Positions 40,701 through 48,549 of a stretch of DNA of 52,368 nt are shown one piece after another. The stretch lies in assembly GCF_018119395.1 (NCBI RefSeq), contig NZ_JAGPWD010000041.1, positions 1-52,368 on the forward strand, read 5' to 3'. A program made the position numbers and the translations under genes. Positions within the stretch are counted from its first letter, which is position 1; each line of letters begins with the position of its first letter. The notes under the pieces are model-generated. The model did no database searches and was not told where the DNA came from. It was given only the letters and a program-made list of their open reading frames with translations. The DNA is from Massilia sp. ZL223 (lineage in GTDB: Bacteria > Pseudomonadota > Gammaproteobacteria > Burkholderiales > Burkholderiaceae_D).

Positions 40701-40831
40701 TGACCGCGTCGGTGCTGAACCTGACCGAGGAAGAAAGCCGCTCGCACCTGGGTAACGACACCAAGGCGCGCTTCTACTCCAACAGCTACGCCGGCCGTGT
40801 CGTGTACGCGGGCCTGAACTACAAGTTCTAA
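37727..40831 (+). CDS. TonB-dependent outer-membrane receptor (glycan type)
   Basis: A 1034-residue outer-membrane transporter. Signal peptide residues ~1-35 (ATAVALALLSMSAAHAQ); TonB box-like QVVVTGY near residue 56; plug domain about 60-185 (ITAEDVGKFPDKNVADALQR, VSVRGLSSELTLTQLNGNYV, GGTVILKTRRPL); then a 22-strand barrel ending in RVVYAGLNYKF, whose final Phe is typical for outer-membrane assembly. The opening IEKSLDQKRNANSIVEVITA and the size are characteristic of carbohydrate receptors of the Xanthomonas/Caulobacter kind. Context (mannosidases, halogenase-like gene) suggests mannose-containing oligosaccharides. AAGGAG precedes the ATG. Confidence 0.95.
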   Translation: MMFRKVLASRQVVRTTPIATAVALALLSMSAAHAQTAPAGEQAGQTADAGQPAQVVVTGYRYAIEKSLDQKRNANSIVEVITAEDVGKFPDKNVADALQRVPGVVVTRSGGEGKNVSVRGLSSELTLTQLNGNYVATAESNGDPTRSFNYMLMPSNMLSSAELYKTPEARLDEGGIGGTVILKTRRPLDVPSGSGFVNAEGTWADTTKKADGQFSGQYAWHDESNRFGVLVGLTQQKRTTRTMGADTENWQWYGDNYRTNPATDVNGKESDLTSYWWGQSGFYDQNGKYYTNFMMPTSVNLNVKEEERVRKGGQLTLQFKPMRNLNLTANYFRFDLKQNSQTNTLKVPEWNLARYDGDGNWPGGRLLDGLTFDPSGTIVTGAQYSVHPNKTYYCSGEQAAAGGLTNTGGFGPDDCTIPTPQITGSYNREKARSQVFDFTAEWKGESLDASFTAGRTWATGGPEMQFGMPIKPRRQNADGSWALGNTASAWTTNGTPTMTFAPQLMTNLMNGIGEIDLGSTSSSWTKNSTQQKYAQADFVWHTDSSWLDSVQFGAKYRDGGTSRSTGNNYWVCQGADPSDYDKRYQAGCDPTANRFQPSFLYGESLGNLTGGIKASAFPAINYPAYIAHLNATYGDMQTRNEDNFVYHVDEKISALYFQGNFKTDRMRGNVGVRYVRTKQHADSTDQVESYNDYFYNVNGAPAPCQAGGLPAAGAPAGSGCTSGFTRLPDSTARVSSFEVSSLDRTYNDVLPSLNIAYDLSDTLLVRAAASKVVARPSYGDIAFPGGLNYYSQEYVNDRRLIGGGDQQGWFGSGSNKNLEAYKATQYDLGLEWYFDRGSVLGAGVFRKNVSNFAVPVVMDMNMTIGGENVTVQNYSTSAGGRDAVSEGVELYAQHTLDSGLGFQFNYTYNKTNQAAITLEDGTEIGKSPLVGSAKNQLNLTVFYETDKFLARASYNRRGEVVNGLVNGLNVYQEPFSQVDVNFAYNFSKQLSLTASVLNLTEEESRSHLGNDTKARFYSNSYAGRVVYAGLNYKF

Positions 40832-40852
40832 GTTCGGGTCTTTCACGACCTT

Positions 40853-40915
40853 CCCCGATCCCTCCGGATCGGGGAGCTCTCTTCAAAAGGCTTTGTCCGG
40901 TCCTCGGACAAAGCC
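40853..40915 (+). terminator. Tandem hairpins between TonB receptor and halogenase genes
   Basis: Hairpin 1 is CCCCGATCC-CTCC-GGATCGGGG (40853-40874); hairpin 2 is GGCTTTGTCCG-N5-CGGACAAAGCC (40889-40915), followed by GTCTTTCGTT. Both stems are perfect (9 and 11 bp). The T-run is weak, so this looks like a partial terminator that lowers expression of the downstream enzymes relative to the abundant receptor, or protects the receptor mRNA end. Confidence 0.6.
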
Positions 40916-40935
40916 GTCTTTCGTTGGGCGACGCA

Positions 40936-42456
40936 ATGGATACGCAAAACCGGATCCGCAACATCACGGTCGTCGGTGGAGGCAGCGCGGGCTGGATGGC
41001 CGCCGCGGCCCTGGCCACCTACCTGGGCAAGGGCGCCTCGATCCGCCTGGTCGAGTCCGAGGAAATCGGCATCGTCGGGGTCGGCGAGGCCAGTGTCCCG
41101 CACATCAAGATGTTCAACGGGCAGTGGCTGGGCATCGACGAGGCGGAATTCGTCAAGCGTACCCAGGGCACGATCAAGCTCGGCATCGAATTCAACAACT
41201 GGAGCCGCATCGGCGACAGCTACATCCACGGTTTCGGGGCCATCGGCCGTTCGCTGGGACCCCTGCCTTTCCACCAGTTCTGGCTCAAGCTGCACCAGTC
41301 GGGCCGCGCGGGTCCGATCGGCGACTATTCGCCGCAGACCGTGATGGCGCCGCAGGGCAAGTTCGCCCCCGGCGACAGGAACGCGCCGCCGGGCTCGCCC
41401 CTGGCCGACATCGCCTACGCCTACCACTTCGACGCCACCCTGTACGCGCGCTACCTGCGCGAGCTGGCGGAGCAGCGCGGCGTGCGCCGCATCGAAGGCA
41501 AGATCGTCGGCGTGCAGCAGCGCGCCGGCGACGGCTTCATCGAATCGGTGACCCTGGAAAACGGGGAAAGCGTCGGCGGCGACCTGTTCATCGACTGCTC
41601 GGGCTTCCGCGGCCTGCTGATCGAACAGACCCTCAAGACCGGCTACGAAGACTGGTCGCACTGGCTGCCCTGCGACCGCGCGATGGCCGTGCCCAGCGAA
41701 GGCGTCGATCCGATCACCCCTTACACGCGTTCGACCGCGCTGGCGGCGGGCTGGCAGTGGCGCATTCCGCTGCAGCACCGCGTCGGCAACGGCTATGTCT
41801 ATTCCAGCCGCCATATCAGCGACGACGAAGCGGCGGCGACCCTGCTGGCCAACCTGGACGGGAAGGCGCTGGCCGAGCCGCGCTCCCTGCGCTTCGCCAC
41901 CGGCATGCGCAAGAAGTTCTGGAACAAGAATGTGGTGGCACTGGGCCTCGCCAGCGGCTTCCTCGAGCCGCTCGAGTCCACCAGCATCTACCTGGCCCAG
42001 TCGGGCATCACCCGCCTGCTGGCGCTGTTCCCCCAGCGCGACTTCAGTCCGCTGCTGAGCGAGCGCTTCAACCGCGAATCCGCCTTCGAATACGAACGGA
42101 TCCGCGATTTCCTGATCCTTCACTACAACGCGACCGAACGCGACGACACGCCGTTCTGGGACTACTGCCGCACGATGCCAATCCCGGACAGCCTGCGCAA
42201 GACGGTCGAGCTGTTCCGCGCCGACGGACGCTACTTCCGCAACGGCGAGGACTTCTTCGCGCTGCCGAGCTGGGTGCAGGTGATGCTGGGCCAGCGCATC
42301 GTCCCGCAGGGCTACCACCCGATCGTGGACGAGATGCCCGAGGACAGGCTGGTCGAGGTCGTCGAAGGCTTGCGCGCGAACCTGAAGCAGGCCGTCGCCA
42401 CCATGCCGACCCACCAGGAGTGGATCAACCGATACTGGAAGGCTCCCGCACCATGA
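40936..42456 (+). CDS. Tryptophan halogenase family flavoprotein
   Basis: A 506-residue member of the flavin-dependent tryptophan halogenase family. The FAD fold is ITVVGGGSAGWMAAAALATY, followed by IVGVGEASVPHIKMFNGQWL. Lys81 in GTIKLGIEF aligns by my reading with the catalytic Lys of PrnA. The hallmark W-x-W-x-I-P is at residues 273-278 (GWQWRIPLQ). So the halogenase-type residues are present, yet members beside TonB receptors in sugar loci have no proven substrate. No flavin reductase is nearby. ATG 40936 lies 20 bases after the hairpin pair; the mannosidase gene overlaps its stop by 4 bases (ATGA), tying it firmly to the glycan operon. Confidence 0.9.
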   Translation: MDTQNRIRNITVVGGGSAGWMAAAALATYLGKGASIRLVESEEIGIVGVGEASVPHIKMFNGQWLGIDEAEFVKRTQGTIKLGIEFNNWSRIGDSYIHGFGAIGRSLGPLPFHQFWLKLHQSGRAGPIGDYSPQTVMAPQGKFAPGDRNAPPGSPLADIAYAYHFDATLYARYLRELAEQRGVRRIEGKIVGVQQRAGDGFIESVTLENGESVGGDLFIDCSGFRGLLIEQTLKTGYEDWSHWLPCDRAMAVPSEGVDPITPYTRSTALAAGWQWRIPLQHRVGNGYVYSSRHISDDEAAATLLANLDGKALAEPRSLRFATGMRKKFWNKNVVALGLASGFLEPLESTSIYLAQSGITRLLALFPQRDFSPLLSERFNRESAFEYERIRDFLILHYNATERDDTPFWDYCRTMPIPDSLRKTVELFRADGRYFRNGEDFFALPSWVQVMLGQRIVPQGYHPIVDEMPEDRLVEVVEGLRANLKQAVATMPTHQEWINRYWKAPAP

Positions 42457-45179
42457 GCATGCAATCCCTGTTGCGCTTTTTCCTGGGGCTCTGCGCCGCC
42501 CTGGCGACGGGTGCGGCCATGGCGGCCGCGCCCGGGCAGTTCGTGATCGACAAGGGCTGGAGCTTCCGCCTCGCGCCCGGCAATGCGCAGCTTGATACGC
42601 ATCCGGAAGCGGCGGCCTGGCGCGCCGCGGCGGTGCCTGGCACCGTGCACGGCGACCTGTTCGCGAACAAGCTGATTCCCGATCCCTACGTCGGCGCGCC
42701 GGAAGCGGCCCTGCAGTGGATCGGCCTGGCCGACTGGGAATACCGCACCCGCTTCGACGCGCCGCGCAGCGCCATGAGCGCCGCGCGCAGCGACCTGGTG
42801 TTCGCAGGGCTGGATACTTTCGCCGAGGTCTGGCTCAACGGCGAGAAGCTGCTCGACGCGAACAACGCCTTCCGCACCTGGCGCGTGCCCGTGCAGGGCA
42901 AGCTGCGCGCCAGGGACAATGCATTGCGCATCGTGCTGCGCTCGCCGATCGCCAAGCTGCTGCCGCAGGTGCAGGCGATGCCGAACAAGATCGCCGGCAA
43001 CTATCCCTCGCCCTACGGCGACGAGCCGAAGGATGCGATGACCGGCAACTTCGCGCGCAAGCCGGGCTACCACTACGGCTGGGACTGGGGTCCGCGCTAC
43101 GTCACCGCCGGCATCTGGAAGCCGGTCGTGCTGGAGAGCTGGGATGCGCTGCGCATCGACGACCTGCAGCTGCGCCAGGACCGCGTCGAGGAAGCGCGCG
43201 CCGACATCGCCGCCATCGTGACGGTGGACGCGGTGCGCGAGGGCGCGCAGGAAGTGCGCCTGTGGCAGACCGCGCCGGACGGCAAGCGCTCGCTGGCGGC
43301 CCAGCGCCGCGTCGAACTGCGCGCCGGCGCCAACCGCATCGAACTGCCGGTGCGGATCGAGCGCCCGCAGCGCTGGTTCCCGGCCGGCTACGGCGCCCAG
43401 CCGCTGTACCGTTACGAGGTCGAGCTCGGCGGCGTCAAGGCCGGCGCGCGCACCGGCCTGCGCAAGGTCGAACTGCGCCGCGACGCCGACGACAAAGGCA
43501 AGAGCTTCTATTTCGCCGTGAATGGCATTCCCGTGTTTGCCAAGGGCGCGAACTCCATCCCCTTCGACATGTTCCAGCCGCGCGTGAGCAAGGCCAAGCT
43601 GCGCCGCGTGCTGGAATCGGCGCGCGACGCCAACATGAACATGGTGCGCAGCTGGGGCGGCGGCTATTACGAGAGCGACGAATTCTTCGACCTGGCCGAC
43701 GAGCTGGGCCTGATGGTCTGGCAGGACTTCATGTTCGGCGGCGGCATGCAGCCGGCTTATGACGACGCCTTCCGCGCCAATGTGGTCGCGGAGGCGCGCG
43801 ACCAGGTGCGCCGCCTGCGCAACCATCCGAGCATCGTCCTGTGGTGCGGCAACAACGAGGAAGAGATCGCGTGGAAGTACTGGGGCCACGGCAAGACGCT
43901 GAAGGAGGCCGATCCGGCCTTCGCCGACAAGGTGTGGAAGGGCTATGTGCAGCTGTTCGGCACGGACCTGCGCAAGGTGGTGGCGGAAGAGGGCGGCGGC
44001 ATCGCCTACTGGTCCAGCTCCCCCGGCGACGACCTCGCGGAAGTGGCGAATACGCCCGCCAGCGGCGACATGCATTACTGGGAAGTGTGGGGCAACCCGG
44101 CGCATCCGCCTTCGAAGTACCTGGAGATCACGCCGCGCTTCATGTCCGAGTACGGCCTGCAGGCCTGGCCGGTGCAGCGCACCATCGACGCCTTCGCGAA
44201 GCGCAGCGAGCAGGGCATCGCCAGCCCGGTGATCGAGGCGCACCAGAAATTCCTGGCCGGGAAGGGCAATGAGCGGCTGATGAAGTACGTGGACTATGAA
44301 TTCGGCGAGACCAGGGACTTCGCCGATTTCGTCTACCTGGGCCAGGCCGCCCAGGCCGAGGGCATCGAGCTGGCCGCGCTGCATCACCGCGCCAGCCGTC
44401 CGTTCACGATGGGGTCGCTCTACTGGCAGCTCAACGATGTGTGGCCGGGCGCGTCCTGGTCGAGCGTGGACTGGTTCGGGCGCTGGAAGGCGCTGCACTT
44501 CCATGCGCGCCGCTTCTACGCGCCGGTGGCGGTGGCCGCGCTGCGCACTCCCGAAGGCAGGACCTCGGTCAGCCTGCTGAACGACCGCACCCGGCCGCTC
44601 AAGGGCGAGTTGCGCCTGCGGGTGATGAGCCTGGACGGCAAGCTGCTGCGCGACGAGCGCACGCCGGTCGAGCTGGCGCCGCTGTCGGCGGCCAGGGTGG
44701 CCGCCTACCAGGATGCCGATTTGCTGGGCCAGGCCGATCCGGCGGCCACGGTCGCCGTGTTCGAGCTGAAGGCCGAGGGCGAACCGGCTTCGCGCCGCGT
44801 GGTGTATTTCAAGGCCGCCAAGGACCTGCGCTGGCCGGAGCCCGCGCTGCGCGCGAGCCTGCGCCGCGACGGCAAGCACTATGTGGTCGACCTGCAGGCC
44901 GCGACGCTCGCGCGCGGCGTATGGGTGGATTTCGGCGACCTGGACGCCGAGGTCGCCGACAACGCCTTGACCCTGCTGCCGCAGGAGCGGGTCTCGCTGC
45001 GCGTGTCGTCCAAGGCAGGCCTGGCGGCGCTGCGCAAGGCCTTGAAGCTGCGCTCCGTGGCCGACTTGCTTGCCGCGCCGGCCAGCGCCAAACGCGCGTC
45101 CCAGGCCCTGCCGGCCGCCTGGCTGAGGCTGGATGCCCTGAGCGCCGGACGGCGCAGGGCAGGGGTGACGCCACCCTGA
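42453..45179 (+). CDS. GH2 beta-mannosidase, exported
   Basis: A 908-residue glycoside hydrolase family 2 enzyme with a signal peptide (LLRFFLGLCAALATGAAMAA). N-terminal sugar-binding domain ~30-210 (WRAAAVPGTVHGDLFANKLI is the beta-mannosidase landmark, as is YHYGWDWGPRYVTAGIWKPV), immunoglobulin-like domain, TIM barrel ~320-640, then C-terminal beta domains. The acid/base is Glu469 (WCGNNEEE) and the nucleophile Glu566 (MSEYGLQAWP). It should remove terminal beta-mannose, such as the Man-beta-1,4-GlcNAc of N-glycans or mannan ends, probably in the periplasm. Translation is coupled to the halogenase gene by ATGA overlap. No lipobox is seen. Confidence 0.93.
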   Translation: MSMQSLLRFFLGLCAALATGAAMAAAPGQFVIDKGWSFRLAPGNAQLDTHPEAAAWRAAAVPGTVHGDLFANKLIPDPYVGAPEAALQWIGLADWEYRTRFDAPRSAMSAARSDLVFAGLDTFAEVWLNGEKLLDANNAFRTWRVPVQGKLRARDNALRIVLRSPIAKLLPQVQAMPNKIAGNYPSPYGDEPKDAMTGNFARKPGYHYGWDWGPRYVTAGIWKPVVLESWDALRIDDLQLRQDRVEEARADIAAIVTVDAVREGAQEVRLWQTAPDGKRSLAAQRRVELRAGANRIELPVRIERPQRWFPAGYGAQPLYRYEVELGGVKAGARTGLRKVELRRDADDKGKSFYFAVNGIPVFAKGANSIPFDMFQPRVSKAKLRRVLESARDANMNMVRSWGGGYYESDEFFDLADELGLMVWQDFMFGGGMQPAYDDAFRANVVAEARDQVRRLRNHPSIVLWCGNNEEEIAWKYWGHGKTLKEADPAFADKVWKGYVQLFGTDLRKVVAEEGGGIAYWSSSPGDDLAEVANTPASGDMHYWEVWGNPAHPPSKYLEITPRFMSEYGLQAWPVQRTIDAFAKRSEQGIASPVIEAHQKFLAGKGNERLMKYVDYEFGETRDFADFVYLGQAAQAEGIELAALHHRASRPFTMGSLYWQLNDVWPGASWSSVDWFGRWKALHFHARRFYAPVAVAALRTPEGRTSVSLLNDRTRPLKGELRLRVMSLDGKLLRDERTPVELAPLSAARVAAYQDADLLGQADPAATVAVFELKAEGEPASRRVVYFKAAKDLRWPEPALRASLRRDGKHYVVDLQAATLARGVWVDFGDLDAEVADNALTLLPQERVSLRVSSKAGLAALRKALKLRSVADLLAAPASAKRASQALPAAWLRLDALSAGRRRAGVTPP

Positions 45180-45205
45180 AAACCGCCCAGACGGCGCGGG
45201 AGTCT

Positions 45206-45217
45206 GTTTAGTAAAAC
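45206..45217. promoter_or_regulatory. GTTT-N4-AAAC element, upstream copy at lacI promoter
   Basis: GTTTAGTAAAAC lies centred about 76 bases before the predicted start of transcription of the lacI operon. Its first ten bases are identical to the element at 37517. A second copy is exactly 150 bases further downstream (centre to centre). Confidence 0.5.
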
Positions 45218-45250
45218 ACGCGAAAATGCACCCTGTTTGCGTGCCTTTGG

Positions 45251-45280
45251 TTGACTGCCCCGAAACGCGACTGATATAAA
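45251..45280 (+). promoter_or_regulatory. Sigma-70 promoter of the lacI-GH92 operon
   Basis: TTGACT (45251-45256) and TATAAA (45275-45280) with an 18-base spacer give a strong sigma-70 promoter, with start near 45287. It stands between the two GTTT-N4-AAAC elements. The 232-base gap 45180-45411 contains no gene. Confidence 0.65.
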
Positions 45281-45355
45281 ACTCAGCTATCGTCAGCTAT
45301 GAAGCAGGCGCAGCCCGGCACCCGCCGGCAAGCGCCGGAAAACGCCGCCAGACGC

Positions 45356-45367
45356 GTTTATTAAAAC
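45356..45367. promoter_or_regulatory. GTTT-N4-AAAC element, downstream copy at lacI promoter
   Basis: GTTTATTAAAAC lies in the leader about 74 bases after the predicted start and 45 bases before the GTG of lacI. With the copy at 45206 it brackets the promoter almost symmetrically, consistent with autoregulation by the LacI protein. Confidence 0.5.
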
Positions 45368-45411
45368 GGAACTTTGGAGACTCTCATGCACTTGATTTCG
45401 AAGGGGCAACC

Positions 45412-46398
45412 GTGAGCCAGGTCACCCTGCGCGACATCGCGGAAACCACCGGCCTGTCCATCGGCACGGTTTCGCGCGCACTGAAGAATCAGGCCGGCAT
45501 GACCGAGGTCACCCGCGACAAGGTGCGCGATGCCGCCATCCGGCTGGGCTATGACTTCGGCCAGCTGAAAAAAGGCCGCATCCGCCGCATCGCCTTCCTG
45601 CTGCACAGCCAGCACAACACCCTGTCGTCCAGCCCCTTCTTCTCGCCGGTGCTGCATGGCGCCGAGGAAGCCTGCCGCCGCGAGGGCATCGCCCTGTCCT
45701 TCATCGCGGTGGGCCCGGCGGAGCCGGTGCTGGGCCAGATCCGCCTGCACCAGCCGGATGCGATCCTGTGCGCCGGCTTCTTCGAGCCGGAAGTCCTGAG
45801 CGCCCTGCAGCAGGTCGGCAAGCCGATGGTGCTGGTCGACATGCACCGCCGCGGCTTCACCTCGGTCAATCCCGACAACATGCGCGGCGGCTACCTGGCC
45901 ACCCAGCACCTGCTGCGCTGCGGCCGCAAGCGCATCGCCATGCTGTCCGGCTCCCTGGCCCACTACAGTATCCAGCAGCGCAACCGCGGTTTCCGCCAGG
46001 CGCTGTTCGACGCCAAGGTCCACGCCGACCCGGACCTGGAAGTCATCGTCCCGACCATGGGCGATGGCGACGAAGCCGTGGCGGAAGCCATGCGCACCCT
46101 GCTCAGCCTGCCGAAGCGGGCCGATGCCGTGTTTTGCTACAACGACAGCACCGCGCTGGCGGCCATGAAGTACTGCCTGAACGAAGGCATGAAGATCCCC
46201 TACGACATCGCCATCGTGGGCTTCGACGACATCGCCGCCGCCTCCGCCGCCATCCCCCCGCTCAGCACGATCCGCGTGGACAAGGAAGCGCTGGGCCGCG
46301 CCGGGGTCGAACTGCTGCTCCAGAAACCCGAAGACAACCCCTCCCAAATCACCCTGCCAGTCGAGATGATCGTGCGCGAAAGCAGCTGCGACGACTAA
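45412..46398 (+). CDS. LacI family repressor of the mannoside locus
   Basis: A 328-residue LacI/GalR regulator. Residues ~3-50 are the helix-turn-helix and hinge (TLRDIAETTGLSIGTVSRAL; TRDKVRDAAIRLGYD). The rest is a periplasmic-binding-like effector domain with DAVFCYNDSTALAAMKYCLN, IAIVGFDDIAAASAAIPPLS and TIRVDKEALGRAGVELL. The start is a GTG at 45412, after AAGGGG. The effector is probably a sugar or sugar phosphate from mannose breakdown. The stop overlaps the AGE gene start by one base (TAATG), so regulator and enzymes are one operon, and GTTT-N4-AAAC elements here and at the TonB-receptor promoter suggest it controls both. Confidence 0.92.
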   Translation: MSQVTLRDIAETTGLSIGTVSRALKNQAGMTEVTRDKVRDAAIRLGYDFGQLKKGRIRRIAFLLHSQHNTLSSSPFFSPVLHGAEEACRREGIALSFIAVGPAEPVLGQIRLHQPDAILCAGFFEPEVLSALQQVGKPMVLVDMHRRGFTSVNPDNMRGGYLATQHLLRCGRKRIAMLSGSLAHYSIQQRNRGFRQALFDAKVHADPDLEVIVPTMGDGDEAVAEAMRTLLSLPKRADAVFCYNDSTALAAMKYCLNEGMKIPYDIAIVGFDDIAAASAAIPPLSTIRVDKEALGRAGVELLLQKPEDNPSQITLPVEMIVRESSCDD

Positions 46399-47633
46399 TG
46401 CACTTCACCCTGCCCAACATGAACAATTTCCCGAACTTCCGCAGCCCGGCCGTCCTGCTCGACCATGCGCACCACACCATGCGCTTCTACCACCCGCGCG
46501 CAATCGACCCGGCCGGCGGCCTTTTCCATTATTTCAAGGACGACGGCGCGGTCTACGACGCCCAGCATCGCCACCTGGTGAGCAGCACGCGCTTCGTGTT
46601 CACCTATGCCATGGCCTACCGCCATTTCCAGGACCCGGCTTACCTGGAAGGCCTGAAGCACGCCCTGCGCTTCGTGCGCGATGCGCACCGCGCCCCCGAC
46701 GGCAGCGGCTACGCCTGGATGCTGAATGGCGGCCAGATCGAAGACGGCACCAACCACGCCTATGGCCAGGCCTTCGTGCTGCTGGCCTACGCCCACGCCA
46801 CCATGGCGGGCCTGGACGAGGCGCGTCCCTGGATCGAGGAAACCTTCAACCTGATGGAGCGCCGCTTCTGGGACGCCGAAGCCGGCCTGTATGCCGACGA
46901 GGCCAGCCAGGACTGGAGCGAGCGCTCGACCTACCGCGGCCAGAACGCCAACATGCACGCCTGCGAAGCGCTGCAGGCGGCCTGGCAGGCCACCGGCGAG
47001 CTGCGCTACCTGGAACGCGCCTACACCATCGCCTACAACATCACCCAGCGCCAGGCCGAGCGCTGCGGCGGCTTGATCTGGGAGCACTACGACGAGCAGT
47101 GGCGTCCCGACTGGCGCTTCAACTTCGACGATCCGGAAAACCTGTTCCGCCCCTGGGGCTACCAGCCGGGCCACTTCACCGAGTGGGCCAAGCTGCTGGT
47201 GCAGCTGGAAGAGCGCGGTGACGTGCTGGGGAAAGACCTGGGCTGGCTGCTGCCGACCGCGGAAAAGCTGTTCACCGTCGCGGTGGAGAAGGGCTGGGAC
47301 CAGGAAAACGGCGGCCTGTGCTACTCGCTGGCGCCGGACCTGACGATCTGCGACTGGCACAAGTATTTCTGGGTCCAGGCCGAAAGCGCGGCGGCCGCCG
47401 CCATGCTGGCCGAGCGCACCGGCAAGGCCGAATACTGGGACTGGTACCAGCGCCTGTGGGAATACAGCTGGACCCATTTCGTCGATCACCACAACGGCGC
47501 CTGGTGGCGCATCCTGGACCGCCAGAACCGCAAGCTGAGCGACGAGAAGAGCCCGGCCGGCAAGGTCGATTACCACACCATGGGCGCCTGCTATGACATC
47601 GTGCGCGTGCTGAAGGAGCCGGGCCATGCGTGA
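46398..47633 (+). CDS. AGE family isomerase/epimerase, likely mannose isomerase
   Basis: A 411-residue (alpha/alpha)6-barrel enzyme of the N-acylglucosamine 2-epimerase (AGE) family. Catalytic-type His residues are in QNANMHACEALQAAW, GYQPGHFTEWAKLLVQL and CDWHKYFWVQAESAA; the TRFVFTYAMAYRHF and DGTNHAYGQAFVLLAYAHA segments are conserved in the YihS/mannose isomerase branch. Likely reaction: D-mannose to D-fructose. Mannose 2-epimerisation to glucose or action on a disaccharide are alternatives. The downstream PfkB kinase, which starts inside this gene (8-base overlap), would phosphorylate fructose, supporting the isomerase reading. No signal peptide, so cytoplasmic. Confidence 0.88.
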   Translation: MHFTLPNMNNFPNFRSPAVLLDHAHHTMRFYHPRAIDPAGGLFHYFKDDGAVYDAQHRHLVSSTRFVFTYAMAYRHFQDPAYLEGLKHALRFVRDAHRAPDGSGYAWMLNGGQIEDGTNHAYGQAFVLLAYAHATMAGLDEARPWIEETFNLMERRFWDAEAGLYADEASQDWSERSTYRGQNANMHACEALQAAWQATGELRYLERAYTIAYNITQRQAERCGGLIWEHYDEQWRPDWRFNFDDPENLFRPWGYQPGHFTEWAKLLVQLEERGDVLGKDLGWLLPTAEKLFTVAVEKGWDQENGGLCYSLAPDLTICDWHKYFWVQAESAAAAAMLAERTGKAEYWDWYQRLWEYSWTHFVDHHNGAWWRILDRQNRKLSDEKSPAGKVDYHTMGACYDIVRVLKEPGHA

Positions 47634-48549
47634 TGCGCCTTTGATGCTGTGCGCCGGCGAGGCGCTCATCGACATGATCGACCAGGGCGACGAGCGCTGG
47701 GTCAGCCGCGTGGGCGGCTCGGTATGGAACGTGGCGCGCGCGCTGGCCGTGCTGGGCGAACCGACCGCCTTCGCCGGCGCCATCAGCCGCGACCGCTTTG
47801 GCGACGCCCTGTGGCAGGCCAGCGAAGCCGTGGGCCTGGACACCCGCCTGCTGCAGCGCGTCGAGCGCTCGCCGCTGCTGGCGATCGTGGAAAAGTGCGA
47901 GCCGCCCCGCTATTTCTTTATTGGCGACGACAGCGCGGACCTGCATTTCGATCCGACGGCATTCCCTGCCGGCTGGTCTGACGGGCTGCGCTGGGCGCAC
48001 TTCGGCGGCATCAGCCTGGCGCGCGAACCGCTGGCCTCGACCCTGGTGGCCCTGGCCCAGCGCCTGAAGGACCAGGGCGTGACGATCAGCTACGACCCCA
48101 ATTACCGCAACCTGATGGAAGAGGGCTACGAACCGACCCTGCGCCGCATGGCCGCGCTGGCGGACGTGATCAAGGTGTCGGACGACGACCTGCGCGGCCT
48201 GTTCCCTCGTGTCGAGCTGGACGTCGCGCTGGAGCGCGTGCGCGCCTTCAACCCGGCCGGCTATTGCCTGTTCACCCGCGGCGGCCAGGGCGCCAGCCTG
48301 TTCCACGGCGCCCAGCGCGCCGATGCGCGCGCCCCCCAAGTGGCCGTGGTGGACACGGTCGGCGCCGGCGACGCCAGCGTGGCCGGCCTGCTGCACAGCC
48401 TGGCGCGCCACCCCGGCCGTCCGCTGCAATCTCACCTGCACGCCGCACTGGCTGCCGGTTCCGCCGCCTGCCTGCAGGCCGGCGCCACCCCGCCGCAACC
48501 GGCGGCCATGCACCAATTGTTCGAACAGCTCGAAGGAGAGGGAAAGTGA
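47626..48549 (+). CDS. PfkB family carbohydrate kinase, likely fructokinase
   Basis: A 307-residue ribokinase/PfkB-type kinase. The first signature is near the N-terminus (GGSVWNVARALAVLGEPTAF) and the second near the C-terminus (VVDTVGAGDASVAGLLHSLA), with the catalytic Asp in GAGD. SYDPNYRNLM is the strand typical of the fructokinase branch. Likely reaction: fructose plus ATP to fructose 6-phosphate, which would complete a mannose-fructose-F6P route with the preceding AGE enzyme. It overlaps the AGE stop by 8 bases, and its own stop overlaps the GH92 start by one base. The exact sugar is inferred from context. Confidence 0.9.
   Translation: MRDAPLMLCAGEALIDMIDQGDERWVSRVGGSVWNVARALAVLGEPTAFAGAISRDRFGDALWQASEAVGLDTRLLQRVERSPLLAIVEKCEPPRYFFIGDDSADLHFDPTAFPAGWSDGLRWAHFGGISLAREPLASTLVALAQRLKDQGVTISYDPNYRNLMEEGYEPTLRRMAALADVIKVSDDDLRGLFPRVELDVALERVRAFNPAGYCLFTRGGQGASLFHGAQRADARAPQVAVVDTVGAGDASVAGLLHSLARHPGRPLQSHLHAALAAGSAACLQAGATPPQPAAMHQLFEQLEGEGK

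Noticed and set aside
37625..40846. A 1073-codon open frame antisense to the TonB receptor gene
   Set aside because: Its product is compositionally odd (Val/Ala/Arg/His-rich), has no family features and exists because the GC-rich codon pattern of the real gene keeps the opposite strand open.
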